A stretch of 64,000 bases of DNA from Flavobacterium rhamnosiphilum (GTDB lineage Bacteria > Bacteroidota > Bacteroidia > Flavobacteriales > Flavobacteriaceae), in the NCBI RefSeq assembly GCF_004349195.1, contig NZ_SMLG01000014.1:1-64000 (forward strand), in the 5' to 3' direction. Shown here piece after piece: positions 16,508 to 25,971 of this stretch. Within the stretch, counting starts at the first letter, position 1; each line of letters opens with the position of its first letter. The notes under the pieces were generated by a model, which saw nothing but the letters and a program-made list of their open reading frames with translations, made no database searches and was not told the DNA's origin. The translations under genes were made by a program, and so were the position numbers.

Positions 16508-18415
16508 ATGAATAAAGTTATCTCGCATTCCCTTTTTACCGATTTTGACATCGATTTATTTAAAGCAGGGAAACATTTCCGATTATACGAAAAACTAGGT
16601 GCGCATCTTGTAACAGTCGATGGCATTAAAGGCGTTTATTTTGCGGTTTGGGCTCCTACGGCACATTCGGTATCAGTGGTTGGGGATTTTAATTTTTGGA
16701 CACAAGGAGAACATCTGCTGCAAGTTCGTTGGGATTCTTCAGGGATTTGGGAAGGTTTTATTCCAAATATAGAAAAAGGGACAACCTATAAATATAAAAT
16801 ACAATCTAATAATGGTGGAATTATCACCGAAAAAGCAGATCCATTTGCCTTTTACTGCGAAAAACCTCCACATACAGCTTCAGTGGTTTGGGATCTGGAT
16901 TACAAATGGAAAGATGCGCACTGGATGGAATCGCGTAAAAACCATAATGGTTTAGACAAACCTTATTCTGTCTATGAAGTACATTTAGGTTCCTGGAAGC
17001 GTCATACCGAAGACAATCGCTTTTTGACTTATCTTGAATTTGCCGAAGATTTAGTCCATTATGTAAAAGAAACCGGGTTTACTCACGTTGAGTTTATGCC
17101 TATAATGGAATATCCATATGATCCGTCTTGGGGATATCAATTGGTTGGGTATTTCGCGCCGACTTCCCGTTTCGGGAACCCACAGGATTTCATGGTTTTA
17201 GTAGATAAATTGCATCAAGCAGGAATTGGCGTAATTCTGGATTGGGTTCCTTCTCATTTTCCGGATGATGCACATGGTTTAGGATTTTTTGACGGATCGA
17301 ATCTTTTTGAACATCCTGATCGAAAAAAAGGCTATCATCCGGATTGGAAAAGTTTGGTTTTTAATTATGGACGTAATGAAGTTCGGTCGTTTTTGATAAG
17401 TAATGCGCTGTTTTGGCTGCAACATTATCATGCCGATGGGCTTCGTGTAGATGCCGTAGCTTCTATGTTATATTTGGATTATTCCAGAAAAGAAGGGGAA
17501 TGGGAGCCTAATATTTATGGAGGCAGAGAAAATCTTGACACCATAAGTTTTTTGAAAGAATTCAATGAAGCGGTTTATTCTAATTTTGAAGGAGTGCAAA
17601 CCATAGCTGAGGAAAGTACTTCTTTTCCAATGGTTTCCAGACCTACATCCGTTGGCGGATTAGGATTTGGTATGAAGTGGATGATGGGCTGGATGCATGA
17701 TACTTTGGACTATTTTCAAAAAGAAACGGTTTACAGAAAATACCATCAAAACGATTTGACTTTTTCGATGACTTATGCGTTCTCCGAAAATTTCATGCTG
17801 CCACTTTCCCACGACGAAGTGGTTTACGGGAAAAAATCTATCGCCGGAAGAATGCCTGGCGATGAATGGCAGAAATTTGCGAATTTACGATTGTTATACG
17901 GCTATATGTTTACACATCCCGGAACAAAATTATTATTCATGGGAAGTGAGTTTGGACAAAGTAACGAATGGAATTTTGAAGGAAGTCTTGATTGGCATTT
18001 ATGGGAATATCCGTACCATGAAGGCGTAAAACAGTTGATTACAGCCTTGAATAAATTGTATAAATCCCAACCGGCACTGTATGAAAAACAATTTAGCCCA
18101 GAAGGTTTCGAATGGATTAATTATTCGGATCATCAAAATGCAGTGATGTCTTTCATCCGAAAAGGGAATAACCAAAAAGACGATGTGATTGTAGTTTGTA
18201 ACTTTACTCAAGTTGTTCGCTCCAATTACCGTATTGGTCTGCCAAAAAAAGGAAAACTAACAGAAATTTTTAATAGTGACGCCAAAATTTATGGAGGAAG
18301 TGGCGTAACCAATCATGGTAAATTAACAATTGAAGCGATGCCTTATGATGGAAGGGATTATTCAATTGAATTGCTTTTGCCGCCTTTGGGTGTAACGGTT
18401 TTTAAAATTTTATAA
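16508..18415 (+). CDS. glgB: 1,4-alpha-glucan branching enzyme (GH13)
   Basis: This 635-aa enzyme introduces alpha-1,6 branches into glycogen. It has an N-terminal CBM48 domain (YFAVWAPTAHSVSVVGDFN, about residues 35-120) and a catalytic (beta/alpha)8 barrel. The GH13 residues are the nucleophile aspartate in GLRVDAVAS, the acid glutamate in IAEES and the stabilising aspartate in LSHDEVVYGK; an all-beta C-terminal domain follows. It lacks the extra N1 domain of E. coli GlgB. It starts 71 bases after glgC and probably belongs to the same operon. Confidence 0.95.
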   Translation: MNKVISHSLFTDFDIDLFKAGKHFRLYEKLGAHLVTVDGIKGVYFAVWAPTAHSVSVVGDFNFWTQGEHLLQVRWDSSGIWEGFIPNIEKGTTYKYKIQSNNGGIITEKADPFAFYCEKPPHTASVVWDLDYKWKDAHWMESRKNHNGLDKPYSVYEVHLGSWKRHTEDNRFLTYLEFAEDLVHYVKETGFTHVEFMPIMEYPYDPSWGYQLVGYFAPTSRFGNPQDFMVLVDKLHQAGIGVILDWVPSHFPDDAHGLGFFDGSNLFEHPDRKKGYHPDWKSLVFNYGRNEVRSFLISNALFWLQHYHADGLRVDAVASMLYLDYSRKEGEWEPNIYGGRENLDTISFLKEFNEAVYSNFEGVQTIAEESTSFPMVSRPTSVGGLGFGMKWMMGWMHDTLDYFQKETVYRKYHQNDLTFSMTYAFSENFMLPLSHDEVVYGKKSIAGRMPGDEWQKFANLRLLYGYMFTHPGTKLLFMGSEFGQSNEWNFEGSLDWHLWEYPYHEGVKQLITALNKLYKSQPALYEKQFSPEGFEWINYSDHQNAVMSFIRKGNNQKDDVIVVCNFTQVVRSNYRIGLPKKGKLTEIFNSDAKIYGGSGVTNHGKLTIEAMPYDGRDYSIELLLPPLGVTVFKIL

Positions 18416-18520
18416 AACAAAGAGATTTGGAGATAAAGAGAAGCTGATTTGTTTTAAACAAAGAGGTTTAGAGATTTAGAGAAGCTGATTTTTTTTACAA
18501 TGAGATTAAGAGGTTAAGAG
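18415..18520 (+). repeat. A/G-rich repeats to the left of the GxxExxY gene
   Basis: Two degenerate units with a period of 41 bases start at 18415 and 18456 (AAACAAAGAG...AGAGAAGCTGATTT). They are followed by a third element at 18498-18520 (CAATGAGATTAAGAG...). Inverted copies of both kinds lie to the right: the third element recurs inverted at 18611-18633 and 19171-19193, and the second unit recurs inverted at 19129-19154. Confidence 0.85.
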
Positions 18521-18610
18521 GCATTCATGACACAATTTACATTTTTGTAAGCAAACAAATTTATCTAACCCATAAAATTTGCACTAATTCAAGAATTTTA
18601 ATAGCATTTG

Positions 18611-18633
18611 CTCTTAATCTCTTAATCTCATTG
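18611..18633 (-). repeat. Inverted copy of element B, upstream of the GxxExxY gene
   Basis: It matches the complement of 18498-18520 in 22 of 23 bases, so the two can form a hairpin with a 90-base loop. It lies 63 bases upstream of the GxxExxY ATG. Confidence 0.85.
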
Positions 18634-18696
18634 TTGAAAAGTAAACTGAAATATTAGATTAGAAAATTGAGTAACGAATAGAAAAATGATAATCAT

Positions 18697-19104
18697 ATGG
18701 TTACAAAAGAATTTGTAGACGATTTAAGTTATGAAATTTTTGCTTCAATAATTGAAGTTCACATGAGTCTTGGGCCTGGTTTGATAGAAAGCATTTATCA
18801 TAAATGTTTGGCCCACGAATTAAAACTGAGAAATATTAATTTCACTTCTGAAGCTTCATTTTATTTTAACTACAAAGATTTAGATTTAACAACTGATTTT
18901 AGATGTGATTTGTTTGTGGAAAATTGTATCATGCTAGAATTAAAAGCAGTTCAAGAGATTATTCCCTATTTTAAAGCAAAACTAATTAGTCAAATGAAAA
19001 TCGCAAAAGCACCAAAAGGAATTCTTGTAAACTTTAATGTAAAAAATATAATGTCAGAAGGCAAATTTGTATTTCTAAACGAATATTACAACCAATTGCC
19101 CTAA
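18697..19104 (+). CDS. GxxExxY family protein
   Basis: This 135-aa protein carries the name-giving motif at G28-L-I-E31-S-I-Y34. A downstream segment (DFRCDLFVENCIMLELKAV) has the D...ELK spacing of a PD-(D/E)xK nuclease-like fold, a known suggestion for this family. There is no signal peptide. It sits alone between glgB and the GH31 glucosidase, where an uninterrupted glycogen cluster would be expected. It is surrounded on both sides by A/G-rich repeats in opposite orientation, so it looks like an inserted cassette. The biological role of the family is not established. Confidence 0.8.
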   Translation: MVTKEFVDDLSYEIFASIIEVHMSLGPGLIESIYHKCLAHELKLRNINFTSEASFYFNYKDLDLTTDFRCDLFVENCIMLELKAVQEIIPYFKAKLISQMKIAKAPKGILVNFNVKNIMSEGKFVFLNEYYNQLP

Positions 19105-19128
19105 ATAAAACAGAAATAAAAACCAACC

Positions 19129-19193
19129 TCTCTAAATCTCTAGGCCTCTTTGTTAATAACAAAACAATCCCTCTTAATCTCTAAATCTCATTG
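19129..19193 (-). repeat. Inverted A/G-rich repeats to the right of the GxxExxY gene
   Basis: 19129-19154 is the complement of 18457-18482 with 24 of 26 bases matching. 19171-19193 is the complement of element B (18498-18520) with a few changes. Together with the left-hand copies they place the gene inside an inverted-repeat frame of about 780 bases. Confidence 0.85.
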
Positions 19194-19257
19194 TTTAAAA
19201 ACTATAACGTTTTCGCGAATAAACCTCAGATTTACATGTGCTTACCACGGTTTTTTG

Positions 19258-19265
19258 TAAGTTTG
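19258..19265 (+). promoter_or_regulatory. -7 promoter element of the GH31 gene
   Basis: TAAGTTTG matches TAnnTTTG; ATG occupies the -33 position 19 bases upstream, so it matches TTG in two of three bases. The GH31 start lies 38 bases downstream. This suggests GH31 has its own promoter right of the GxxExxY cassette. Confidence 0.4.
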
Positions 19266-19302
19266 AAAACCAAAAAAATGATTAAAATTAATTTCACAAG
19301 AT

Positions 19303-21702
19303 ATGATTACAAATACAGAATTAGAATATAAAGGGGATTTATATCCTTCAAAAATAGTTTCTTTTGAGCATGAAGTAGATTCAGTCTATTTTCATACCGG
19401 TAATAGTGTAATACTTAAAGTGACCATATTAAGAGATAGTTTAATCCGATTTCGGTTTACTACAAAAGGATATTTCAGCAATGATTTTTCTTATGCAATT
19501 GATAAAAGTCATTCTCATGGATATAATTTTCTTGAGGTTTCTGAAGTGGAAAATTATTATCAGATAAAAACCAGTAAAGTACTGTGCAGAATTCAAAAAA
19601 CAGACATGAGACTGTCTATTTTTGATTTGGATGAAAATGTCATATTAGAAGATGAATTGGGTTTTCATTGGGAAGAAAGCTATGAATATGGCGGTAATAT
19701 CGTAAAAATGAGTAAGGCTTCCAAAGATGGTGAATGCTTTTACGGACTTGGCGATAAAGCAACCCAAATGAATTTGAAGGGAAAGAGACTGGAGAATTTT
19801 GCTACGGATCAATATGCTTTTCAAAAAGACCAAGAGCCGTTATACAAAGTCGTTCCGTTTTACATTGGATTACAAAACAAACAATCGTACGGAATTTTCT
19901 TCGACAATACTTTTAGAACCTATTTTGATTTTTGTCATGAACGAAGAAATGTAACGAGTTATTGGGCCGAAGGTGGAGAGATGAATTACTATTTCATTTA
20001 CGGACCGCAAATGCAGGATGTTGTTACTACGTATACTGATTTGACTGGAAAACCGGAACTGCCGCCGCTTTGGGCACTTGGATATCATCAATGTAAATGG
20101 AGTTATTATCCGGAAAGTAATTTGAAAGAAGTTGCAGCCAAATTCAGGGAATTACAAATTCCATGCGATGCGTTGTATTTGGATATTGATTATATGGAAG
20201 GTTTTAGATGTTTCACCTGGAACAAAGAATATTTTCCCGATCCAAAACGAATGGTGGCTGAATTAGCCGAAGATGGTTTTAAAACAGTTGTAATCATTGA
20301 TCCGGGAATAAAAATTGACAAAGAATACGCTGTATATAAAGAAGCCTTAGAAAAAGATTATTTCTGCAAAAGAGCCGATGGTCCGTATATGAAAGGAAAA
20401 GTATGGCCGGGAGAATGTAACTTTCCAGATTATACAAACCCAGCAGTAAGAGAATGGTGGGCGGGATTATTTAAAGAATTAATTTCAGATATTGGAGTGA
20501 AAGGAGTGTGGAATGATATGAACGAACCTGCGGTTATGGAAGTTCCCAATAAAACATTTCCTATGGATGTACGTCACGATTACGATGGAAATCCTTGCAG
20601 CCATAGAAAAGCACACAATATTTATGGCACGCAAATGGCTAGAGCCACGTATCACGGTGTGAAACGATTTGCTTATCCAAAAAGGCCTTTTGTAATAACA
20701 AGATCAGCATACGCAGGAGCACAGCGCTACACGTCTTCTTGGACAGGAGATAATGTGGCCACTTGGGAACATTTATGGATTGCAAATATTCAGGTGCAAC
20801 GCATGTCTATTTCCGGGATGGGTTTTACGGGATCAGATATTGGTGGATTTGCGGAACAACCTTCGGGTGAGTTGTATGCCCGTTGGATTCAATTGGGTGT
20901 TTTTCATCCTTTTTGCAGAACCCACTCATCTGGTGATCATGGCAATCAGGAACCATGGGCTTTTGATGAAGAGGTGATAGATATCACTAGAAAATTCGTA
21001 AATTTACGGTATCAATTATTACCCTACTTGTACACTATGTTTTGGCAATATATTGAAGAGGGAATTCCAATGCTAAAACCATTGGTATATTATGATCAAG
21101 AAGATATTCAAACGCATTATAGAAATGATGAATTTGTTTTTGGAAACCAAATTTTAGTATGTCCTATTTTAGAACCAAATGCTTTAGGTAGAAGAATGTA
21201 TATTCCTAGAGGGCAGTGGTATAATTATTGGACCAATGAGACAGTTAATGGAGGAAAAGAAATTTGGGTAGATACTAAATTCGATGAAATTCCAATTTTT
21301 GTAAAAGCAGGAGCAATCATTCCTAAATATCCAGTGCAACAATATGTTGGAGAGTTAGAATTTGATGAGTTAACATTAGATATTTACTACAAAGAAGGAA
21401 AAGAGAAATCAGTAGTTTATGAAGATGCTCAGGATGGATATGATTACAAAAAAGGGAGGTATAGTTTCTTATCGTTTCAAACAACCGGTAAAGAGAAAGA
21501 ACTGATTATTCAGCTACATAAAGAAGGAAAATATGACACAAATTATTCGAAATATAAAATAAATCTTATCGGATTACCATTTAAAGTTAAAATGATTGAA
21601 ATTGATAATGTGGAAGTTTCTTTTGATGAAAACACTTTGAAAAATAGTGACTACTTGATTGTAAATAAGGAATTTACAACGTTGCATATAACAGGTGAAT
21701 AA
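19303..21702 (+). CDS. Alpha-glucosidase, GH31
   Basis: This 799-aa glycoside hydrolase would release glucose from the non-reducing ends of alpha-glucans. The nucleophile is D405 in GVWNDMNEPAV, and the likely acid/base is D483 in SSWTGDNVATW. An N-terminal GH31 beta-sandwich precedes the barrel, and a C-terminal DUF5110-like beta domain (VVYEDAQDGYDYKKGRYS) follows. No signal peptide is visible, so it is probably cytoplasmic and may act on glycogen or imported maltooligosaccharides, which fits its place beside glgACB. Cytoplasmic substrate use is inference. Confidence 0.9.
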   Translation: MITNTELEYKGDLYPSKIVSFEHEVDSVYFHTGNSVILKVTILRDSLIRFRFTTKGYFSNDFSYAIDKSHSHGYNFLEVSEVENYYQIKTSKVLCRIQKTDMRLSIFDLDENVILEDELGFHWEESYEYGGNIVKMSKASKDGECFYGLGDKATQMNLKGKRLENFATDQYAFQKDQEPLYKVVPFYIGLQNKQSYGIFFDNTFRTYFDFCHERRNVTSYWAEGGEMNYYFIYGPQMQDVVTTYTDLTGKPELPPLWALGYHQCKWSYYPESNLKEVAAKFRELQIPCDALYLDIDYMEGFRCFTWNKEYFPDPKRMVAELAEDGFKTVVIIDPGIKIDKEYAVYKEALEKDYFCKRADGPYMKGKVWPGECNFPDYTNPAVREWWAGLFKELISDIGVKGVWNDMNEPAVMEVPNKTFPMDVRHDYDGNPCSHRKAHNIYGTQMARATYHGVKRFAYPKRPFVITRSAYAGAQRYTSSWTGDNVATWEHLWIANIQVQRMSISGMGFTGSDIGGFAEQPSGELYARWIQLGVFHPFCRTHSSGDHGNQEPWAFDEEVIDITRKFVNLRYQLLPYLYTMFWQYIEEGIPMLKPLVYYDQEDIQTHYRNDEFVFGNQILVCPILEPNALGRRMYIPRGQWYNYWTNETVNGGKEIWVDTKFDEIPIFVKAGAIIPKYPVQQYVGELEFDELTLDIYYKEGKEKSVVYEDAQDGYDYKKGRYSFLSFQTTGKEKELIIQLHKEGKYDTNYSKYKINLIGLPFKVKMIEIDNVEVSFDENTLKNSDYLIVNKEFTTLHITGE

Positions 21703-21759
21703 CAAAAAAGTTGATATATTTATATTTAATTATGTAAATATAAATGTTTATAATAATTG

Positions 21760-21767
21760 TATTTTTG
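21760..21767 (+). promoter_or_regulatory. Possible -7 element for the M48 lipoprotein gene
   Basis: TATTTTTG lies 23 bases before the ATG at 21791 and fits TAnnTTTG. There is no TTG at the expected upstream distance, so the call is weak. Confidence 0.35.
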
Positions 21768-21790
21768 TTTAATATTTAAAATCTAAAATT

Positions 21791-22606
21791 ATGAAAAAAC
21801 ATTTATTAGTAGGGATTTTTGCAGTTGGATTGGTTTATTCCTGTGCTACTAATCCACTTACAGGAAAAAAAAGCCTAAATTTTGTTTCTAATAGTGAGTT
21901 GTTTCCAACATCTTTTCAGCAATACGGTACTTTTTTAAAGGCAAATAAAGTGATTACCGGAACTGCAGATGCTAAAAAAGTAGAAACGGTTGGGTTGCGA
22001 ATTAAAGCAGCGGCAGAAAAATATTTAACCTATTTAGGGCAGACACAATATTTGAATGAGTATCGTTGGGAATATAAATTAATTGATAATAAAGAGGTGA
22101 ATGCTTGGTGTATGCCTGGTGGAAAAATTGTTGTTTATTCCGGTATTTTACCAATCACTAAAAATGATGCCGGTTTAGCAACTGTAATGGGACATGAAGT
22201 TTCTCACGCATTAGCCAATCATGGGGCACAACGTATGAGCGCAGCTCAATTGCAGCAATTAGGAGCTGTGGGAGTTGCAGTTGCTACAGGAGGTAAAAGT
22301 GAAGAGAATCAACAAATCTGGCAGCAAGCTTATGGTGTAACAACGCAATATGGTGCAATGCTCCCTTTTAGTAGAGGACATGAAACGGAAGCGGATAAAA
22401 TAGGACTTACTTTAATGGCAATTGCAGGGTATAACCCGGATGAATCTATTGTTTTTTGGCAAAGAATGGCTTCGCAATCTGCGGGACAAGCGCCGCCGGA
22501 ATTTTTAAGCACACACCCATCTGATGCAACCAGAATCGCAAATCTAAAAGCACTAATTCCTGAAGCAAAAGCTTTAGCAGCTAAAGTTGGTGTTATTTAC
22601 AGATAG
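21791..22606 (+). CDS. M48 family metallopeptidase lipoprotein
   Basis: This 271-aa zinc protease resembles the LoiP/YcaL group, which works in outer-membrane protein quality control. A lipoprotein signal ends at a lipobox cysteine (GLVYSC, about residue 18). The zinc motif HEVSH is at residues 135-139, and the third ligand is E200 in HETEADKIG. The protein should sit in the periplasm anchored to a membrane. It is a single gene ending in a strong terminator. Confidence 0.9.
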   Translation: MKKHLLVGIFAVGLVYSCATNPLTGKKSLNFVSNSELFPTSFQQYGTFLKANKVITGTADAKKVETVGLRIKAAAEKYLTYLGQTQYLNEYRWEYKLIDNKEVNAWCMPGGKIVVYSGILPITKNDAGLATVMGHEVSHALANHGAQRMSAAQLQQLGAVGVAVATGGKSEENQQIWQQAYGVTTQYGAMLPFSRGHETEADKIGLTLMAIAGYNPDESIVFWQRMASQSAGQAPPEFLSTHPSDATRIANLKALIPEAKALAAKVGVIYR

Positions 22607-22632
22607 TACTTAATAGTATTATAAAAACAGTT

Positions 22633-22668
22633 AAACAGGCTGTCCTTGAAAGGGATAGCCTGTTTTTT
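22633..22668 (+). terminator. Terminator of the M48 gene
   Basis: A 15-base arm starting AAACAGGCT at 22633 pairs with 22651-22665 around the loop GAA, and T residues follow to 22668. The imperfection is a G-T pair. This is a classic Rho-independent terminator 27 bases after the stop. Confidence 0.9.
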
Positions 22669-22795
22669 TGAATTTAAGTTATAAAAGATTTACGGCTGTT
22701 ATCATTCTTTAATGATTTGTTAAAGCATAAATTATTTGCTTTTTAGATCATTCTTAACAAAAAATAAATAAATTCGCATCGCAAACAAAAACAAT

Positions 22796-24121
22796 ATGGC
22801 AGATTTACCAAAAGGGAGTAAAAAATTATTAAATGCATGGGCTTTTTATGATTGGGCGAATTCAGTTTACCCATTAGTGATTACCTCTGCCGTTTTTCCG
22901 ATATTTTACGAGGCCTTATTTGTCGATAGGGACTATTACATCCATGTTTTTGGAACGAGTATTAAGAATTCGGCCTTAATTAGCTTTGTTACTGCGGTAT
23001 CCGTTTTAGTTGTGGCTTTGATTTCTCCTTTTTTGTCTGGAATTGCTGATTATGTGGGAAATAAGAAATCCTTCATGCAGTTTTTCTGTTACTTGGGCGC
23101 CTTATCTTGTGTGGGTCTGTATTGGTTTAGTTTAGAAAATATTTATATCAGCTTGCTCTTTTATTTATTAGGCTTAATAGGTTTTTGGGGAAGTGTGGTG
23201 TTTTATAATTCCTATTTGCCAGACATTGCATTTGTAGAGCAACAAGATGGAGCCAGTGCCAAAGGATATTCCCTTGGTTATATAGGAAGCGTTATCTTGT
23301 TAATCATCAATCTAGGAATGATTATGCAGCCCGAATTTTTTGGAATAACTGGAACCAAAGGAGAGGCCGCCATGAAAGCCATGCGTTATTCTTTTGTTAC
23401 GGCAGGAATTTGGTGGATTGTTTTTAGTCAGTACACCTATTATTTTTTGCCAAAAGGCAACAAAAATGCAGATCGTAAAGTGACACACCATGTTGTTTTT
23501 AATGGTTTTAGAGAATTAAAAAAAGTTTGGGATTTATTGGAACACAATAAGGCTTTAAAAAGCTACCTGCTTAGCTTCTTTGTTTATGGCATGGCGGTGC
23601 AAACCGTGATGCTCATAGCCGCCTATTTTGGAACCCAGGAAATTGCTTGGGAATCTAAAAGTGAAGGTACAATTGGTTTAATTATTTGTGTTCTATTGAC
23701 CCAGTTGGTCGCTATTTTAGGTGCGGTTTTAACTTCTAGAGCTTCGGCGAAGTTCGGAAACATTCCTACTTTGATAGCTCTCAATTGCTTTTGGGTTTTA
23801 GTTTGTGCTGTAGTTTATTTTATCACCTTGCCCATTCAATTTTATATTATGGCGGGTTTTGTGGGGCTGGTGATGGGAGGAATTCAGACCTTGTCTCGTT
23901 CCACCTACTCTAAATTGCTGCCGGAAACCGAGGATACCGCTTCGTTTTTTAGTTTTTATGATGTTGCCGAAAAAGTGGGAATTGTTATTGGGATGTGCGT
24001 CTACGGAATCATAGACCAAATTACAGGAAGCACAAGACTTGCTATTGTATTTTTGGGAGCCTTTTTTGTTATTGGTATAGTTTTGTTAAGAAGAGTGCCA
24101 AAAAAAGGTGTTTTAAATTAA
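22796..24121 (+). CDS. UMF1-type MFS transporter
   Basis: This 441-aa integral membrane protein has about 12 predicted segments. The N-terminal AWAFYDWANSVYPLVIT is the hallmark of the UMF1/Atg22-like branch of the major facilitator superfamily. Some eukaryotic members export vacuolar amino acids, but bacterial substrates are unknown. The C-terminal half contains MGGIQTLSRSTYSKLLPE, the conserved loop of the branch. It stands alone between the M48 gene and the convergent GIN-domain gene. Confidence 0.85.
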   Translation: MADLPKGSKKLLNAWAFYDWANSVYPLVITSAVFPIFYEALFVDRDYYIHVFGTSIKNSALISFVTAVSVLVVALISPFLSGIADYVGNKKSFMQFFCYLGALSCVGLYWFSLENIYISLLFYLLGLIGFWGSVVFYNSYLPDIAFVEQQDGASAKGYSLGYIGSVILLIINLGMIMQPEFFGITGTKGEAAMKAMRYSFVTAGIWWIVFSQYTYYFLPKGNKNADRKVTHHVVFNGFRELKKVWDLLEHNKALKSYLLSFFVYGMAVQTVMLIAAYFGTQEIAWESKSEGTIGLIICVLLTQLVAILGAVLTSRASAKFGNIPTLIALNCFWVLVCAVVYFITLPIQFYIMAGFVGLVMGGIQTLSRSTYSKLLPETEDTASFFSFYDVAEKVGIVIGMCVYGIIDQITGSTRLAIVFLGAFFVIGIVLLRRVPKKGVLN

Positions 24122-24155
24122 TAAAACACCTTGTTAAGATAATAACTAGAAAAAA

Positions 24156-24890
24156 TTAAGCTCTCGAAATAGCTCCTGAGCTATTCACTTTCGTATCTTT
24201 TTTCTTTGGATCTCCAGTGTATTCAATATCTCCGGAACCAGAAACTCTGGCATGAAGACTTTCGCTGCAAAAAACTTTACTGTCTCCTGAACCAGAAACG
24301 GTAATCTTTGCGTTTTTAGATTTTAAATCACCCGCATCAATATCACCGGAACCGTTTAAATTACTATTGAAATTTTCAGTTTTACCTTTTAGAACAACAT
24401 CTCCAGAACCACTTAAGTTGACATCAAAGTCATTTGCTTCAACATCTAAATTCATATCACCTGAGCCGGCTAATTTAGCTGAAAATGATTTCGATTTAAT
24501 ACTGTTTTTAGTTATTACATCACCTGAACCAGTCAAAGAAACTTGACTGATACTTTCGAAAGGGACAACTATCACAATTTGTTTTCCTTTGCTGGTACTG
24601 ATTTGTTTGTTCTTTTCAGTAGAAATTTTCAATACTTGATCGACAACTTCAACTTTGATGAAAGGCAATAAATTTTCTTCACCTTTTATAGTAATGCTTC
24701 CTTCTTTTCCTGAAACTAATTCGACATCAAAAAATCCTGTTATTGCAATTCCATCATAAGAAGCTGTACTTCTTTTTTCAGAAGTTACTTTTCCATTACC
24801 TTTTATTTTTTGATTGGATGACCATTGGGCATGTGTCATTGTTGTTAGTAATAAGGTGCAACTAACAAATAATTTGATTGAATTTTTCAT
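24156..24890 (-). CDS. GIN-domain (DUF2807) secreted protein
   Basis: This 244-aa protein has an N-terminal signal peptide (ending at about THAQ, residue 21). It is followed by a DUF2807 putative auto-transporter adhesin/head GIN domain, starting with GNGKVTSEKR and the ITGFFDVELVSG segment. The second half is a ladder of SGSGD repeats spaced about 20 residues apart, predicted to form a right-handed beta-helix. It lies 19 bases after a related beta-repeat protein and is the last gene of the ECF sigma unit. The role in the envelope is unknown. Confidence 0.8.
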   Translation of the reverse strand: MKNSIKLFVSCTLLLTTMTHAQWSSNQKIKGNGKVTSEKRSTASYDGIAITGFFDVELVSGKEGSITIKGEENLLPFIKVEVVDQVLKISTEKNKQISTSKGKQIVIVVPFESISQVSLTGSGDVITKNSIKSKSFSAKLAGSGDMNLDVEANDFDVNLSGSGDVVLKGKTENFNSNLNGSGDIDAGDLKSKNAKITVSGSGDSKVFCSESLHARVSGSGDIEYTGDPKKKDTKVNSSGAISRA

Positions 24891-24909
24891 AAATAAAGTT
24901 TTAAGATTA

Positions 24910-25971
24910 TTATTTTTTTAATAGTATTACATTTCCGTAATCTGAAATTATAGATACATTGTTGACTCCTTTTTTCTTGTAAAAACCACTGTATTTTTTC
25001 AAGTTATGTGAGTCTTCTTTAGAATTTATTTCTAATTCATTGTCATGTTTAAAATTGGCATATTTTACTGTCACATTAAAATCAAAAGCATAATTAGCAT
25101 CAAATCCAATGTTTAGTCCAGTGTAACCTGCTGCAATATTAATAGTATTGGCTTTGGCGTTAATAGTTCCAATAGTTACATTGCTGTATTTTGTGGACAG
25201 TTTTAAATTATTAGATAATTCACCAATTTTGAGTGTTAAATAATTTCCAGTAGCATCCAATGATTTTACATTCTGAATTTTAATATTTCCGTATTTACTG
25301 ATGTATTTAACCACATCACTTTCTTGAATATCTACATCAGTATAATCAGAAGCCAAATCTAGTTTTGTGACTTCTCCAATTTTTAAATTCGAATACTTTG
25401 CCGTAATAGTTGCATTTTTTAAAAATGAAATAGTCGAGTTAGAGCAGTATTCTACTTGAATGTTACTTGAGTTTCCGGATAATCTGCCTAGTGCTATTTT
25501 GCCGTATTTGCATTTGATTTCAGCCTCAGAGAACAAGTCCGATGTATTGATATTTCCGTATTTATTATGGAGTTTTACACTTCCATTTTTTGGAATTTTG
25601 AGCGTATAATTGATCTGAAAACTATTGTTTTTGCCATTACTCTTATAACTGGAGTTTCCCAAAATGGTTTTTGCAGTAATCATCCCTTTCAGCGCAATTA
25701 TATCAACATCGATATCGTTGATGCGTTGGTTCACCCAATTTTCATTATCACCGCTGACTTTTATAACAATATCCAATTCGGTTTTATCTTCATCCCACGT
25801 TGTTACTGAAATATTGCCGTAAGAGTTATCGATATAAAGACCCGCATCCGAATTTACGAAATAGGCTTTTTTAATGGTTTTTTGTTTGGTATGGATATAA
25901 TCAGGATCATTGGAAAATCCTAAAAATGGAATTAAAACGAATAATAGGAGTAGTTTAAATTGTTTTTTCAT
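24910..25971 (-). CDS. Secreted beta-repeat protein of the sigma operon
   Basis: This 353-aa protein has a signal peptide (LLLLFVLIPFLGFS) and then repeated beta-strand units with recurring YGNI/YSNV-type turns (IDNSYGNISV, LHNKYGNINT, ISKYGNIKI, LSTKYSNVTIG, ISDYGNVILL). This is the look of a DUF4097-like beta-solenoid. Its start overlaps the anti-sigma gene by 17 bases, so it is translated with it. Proteins of this kind often follow ECF sigma/anti-sigma pairs in Bacteroidota; binding partners are unknown. Confidence 0.7.
   Translation of the reverse strand: MKKQFKLLLLFVLIPFLGFSNDPDYIHTKQKTIKKAYFVNSDAGLYIDNSYGNISVTTWDEDKTELDIVIKVSGDNENWVNQRINDIDVDIIALKGMITAKTILGNSSYKSNGKNNSFQINYTLKIPKNGSVKLHNKYGNINTSDLFSEAEIKCKYGKIALGRLSGNSSNIQVEYCSNSTISFLKNATITAKYSNLKIGEVTKLDLASDYTDVDIQESDVVKYISKYGNIKIQNVKSLDATGNYLTLKIGELSNNLKLSTKYSNVTIGTINAKANTINIAAGYTGLNIGFDANYAFDFNVTVKYANFKHDNELEINSKEDSHNLKKYSGFYKKKGVNNVSIISDYGNVILLKK

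Noticed and set aside
18415..18500. CRISPR-like spaced repeats
   Set aside because: Only two degenerate 41-base units without regular unique spacers, no cas genes, and inverted copies nearby.
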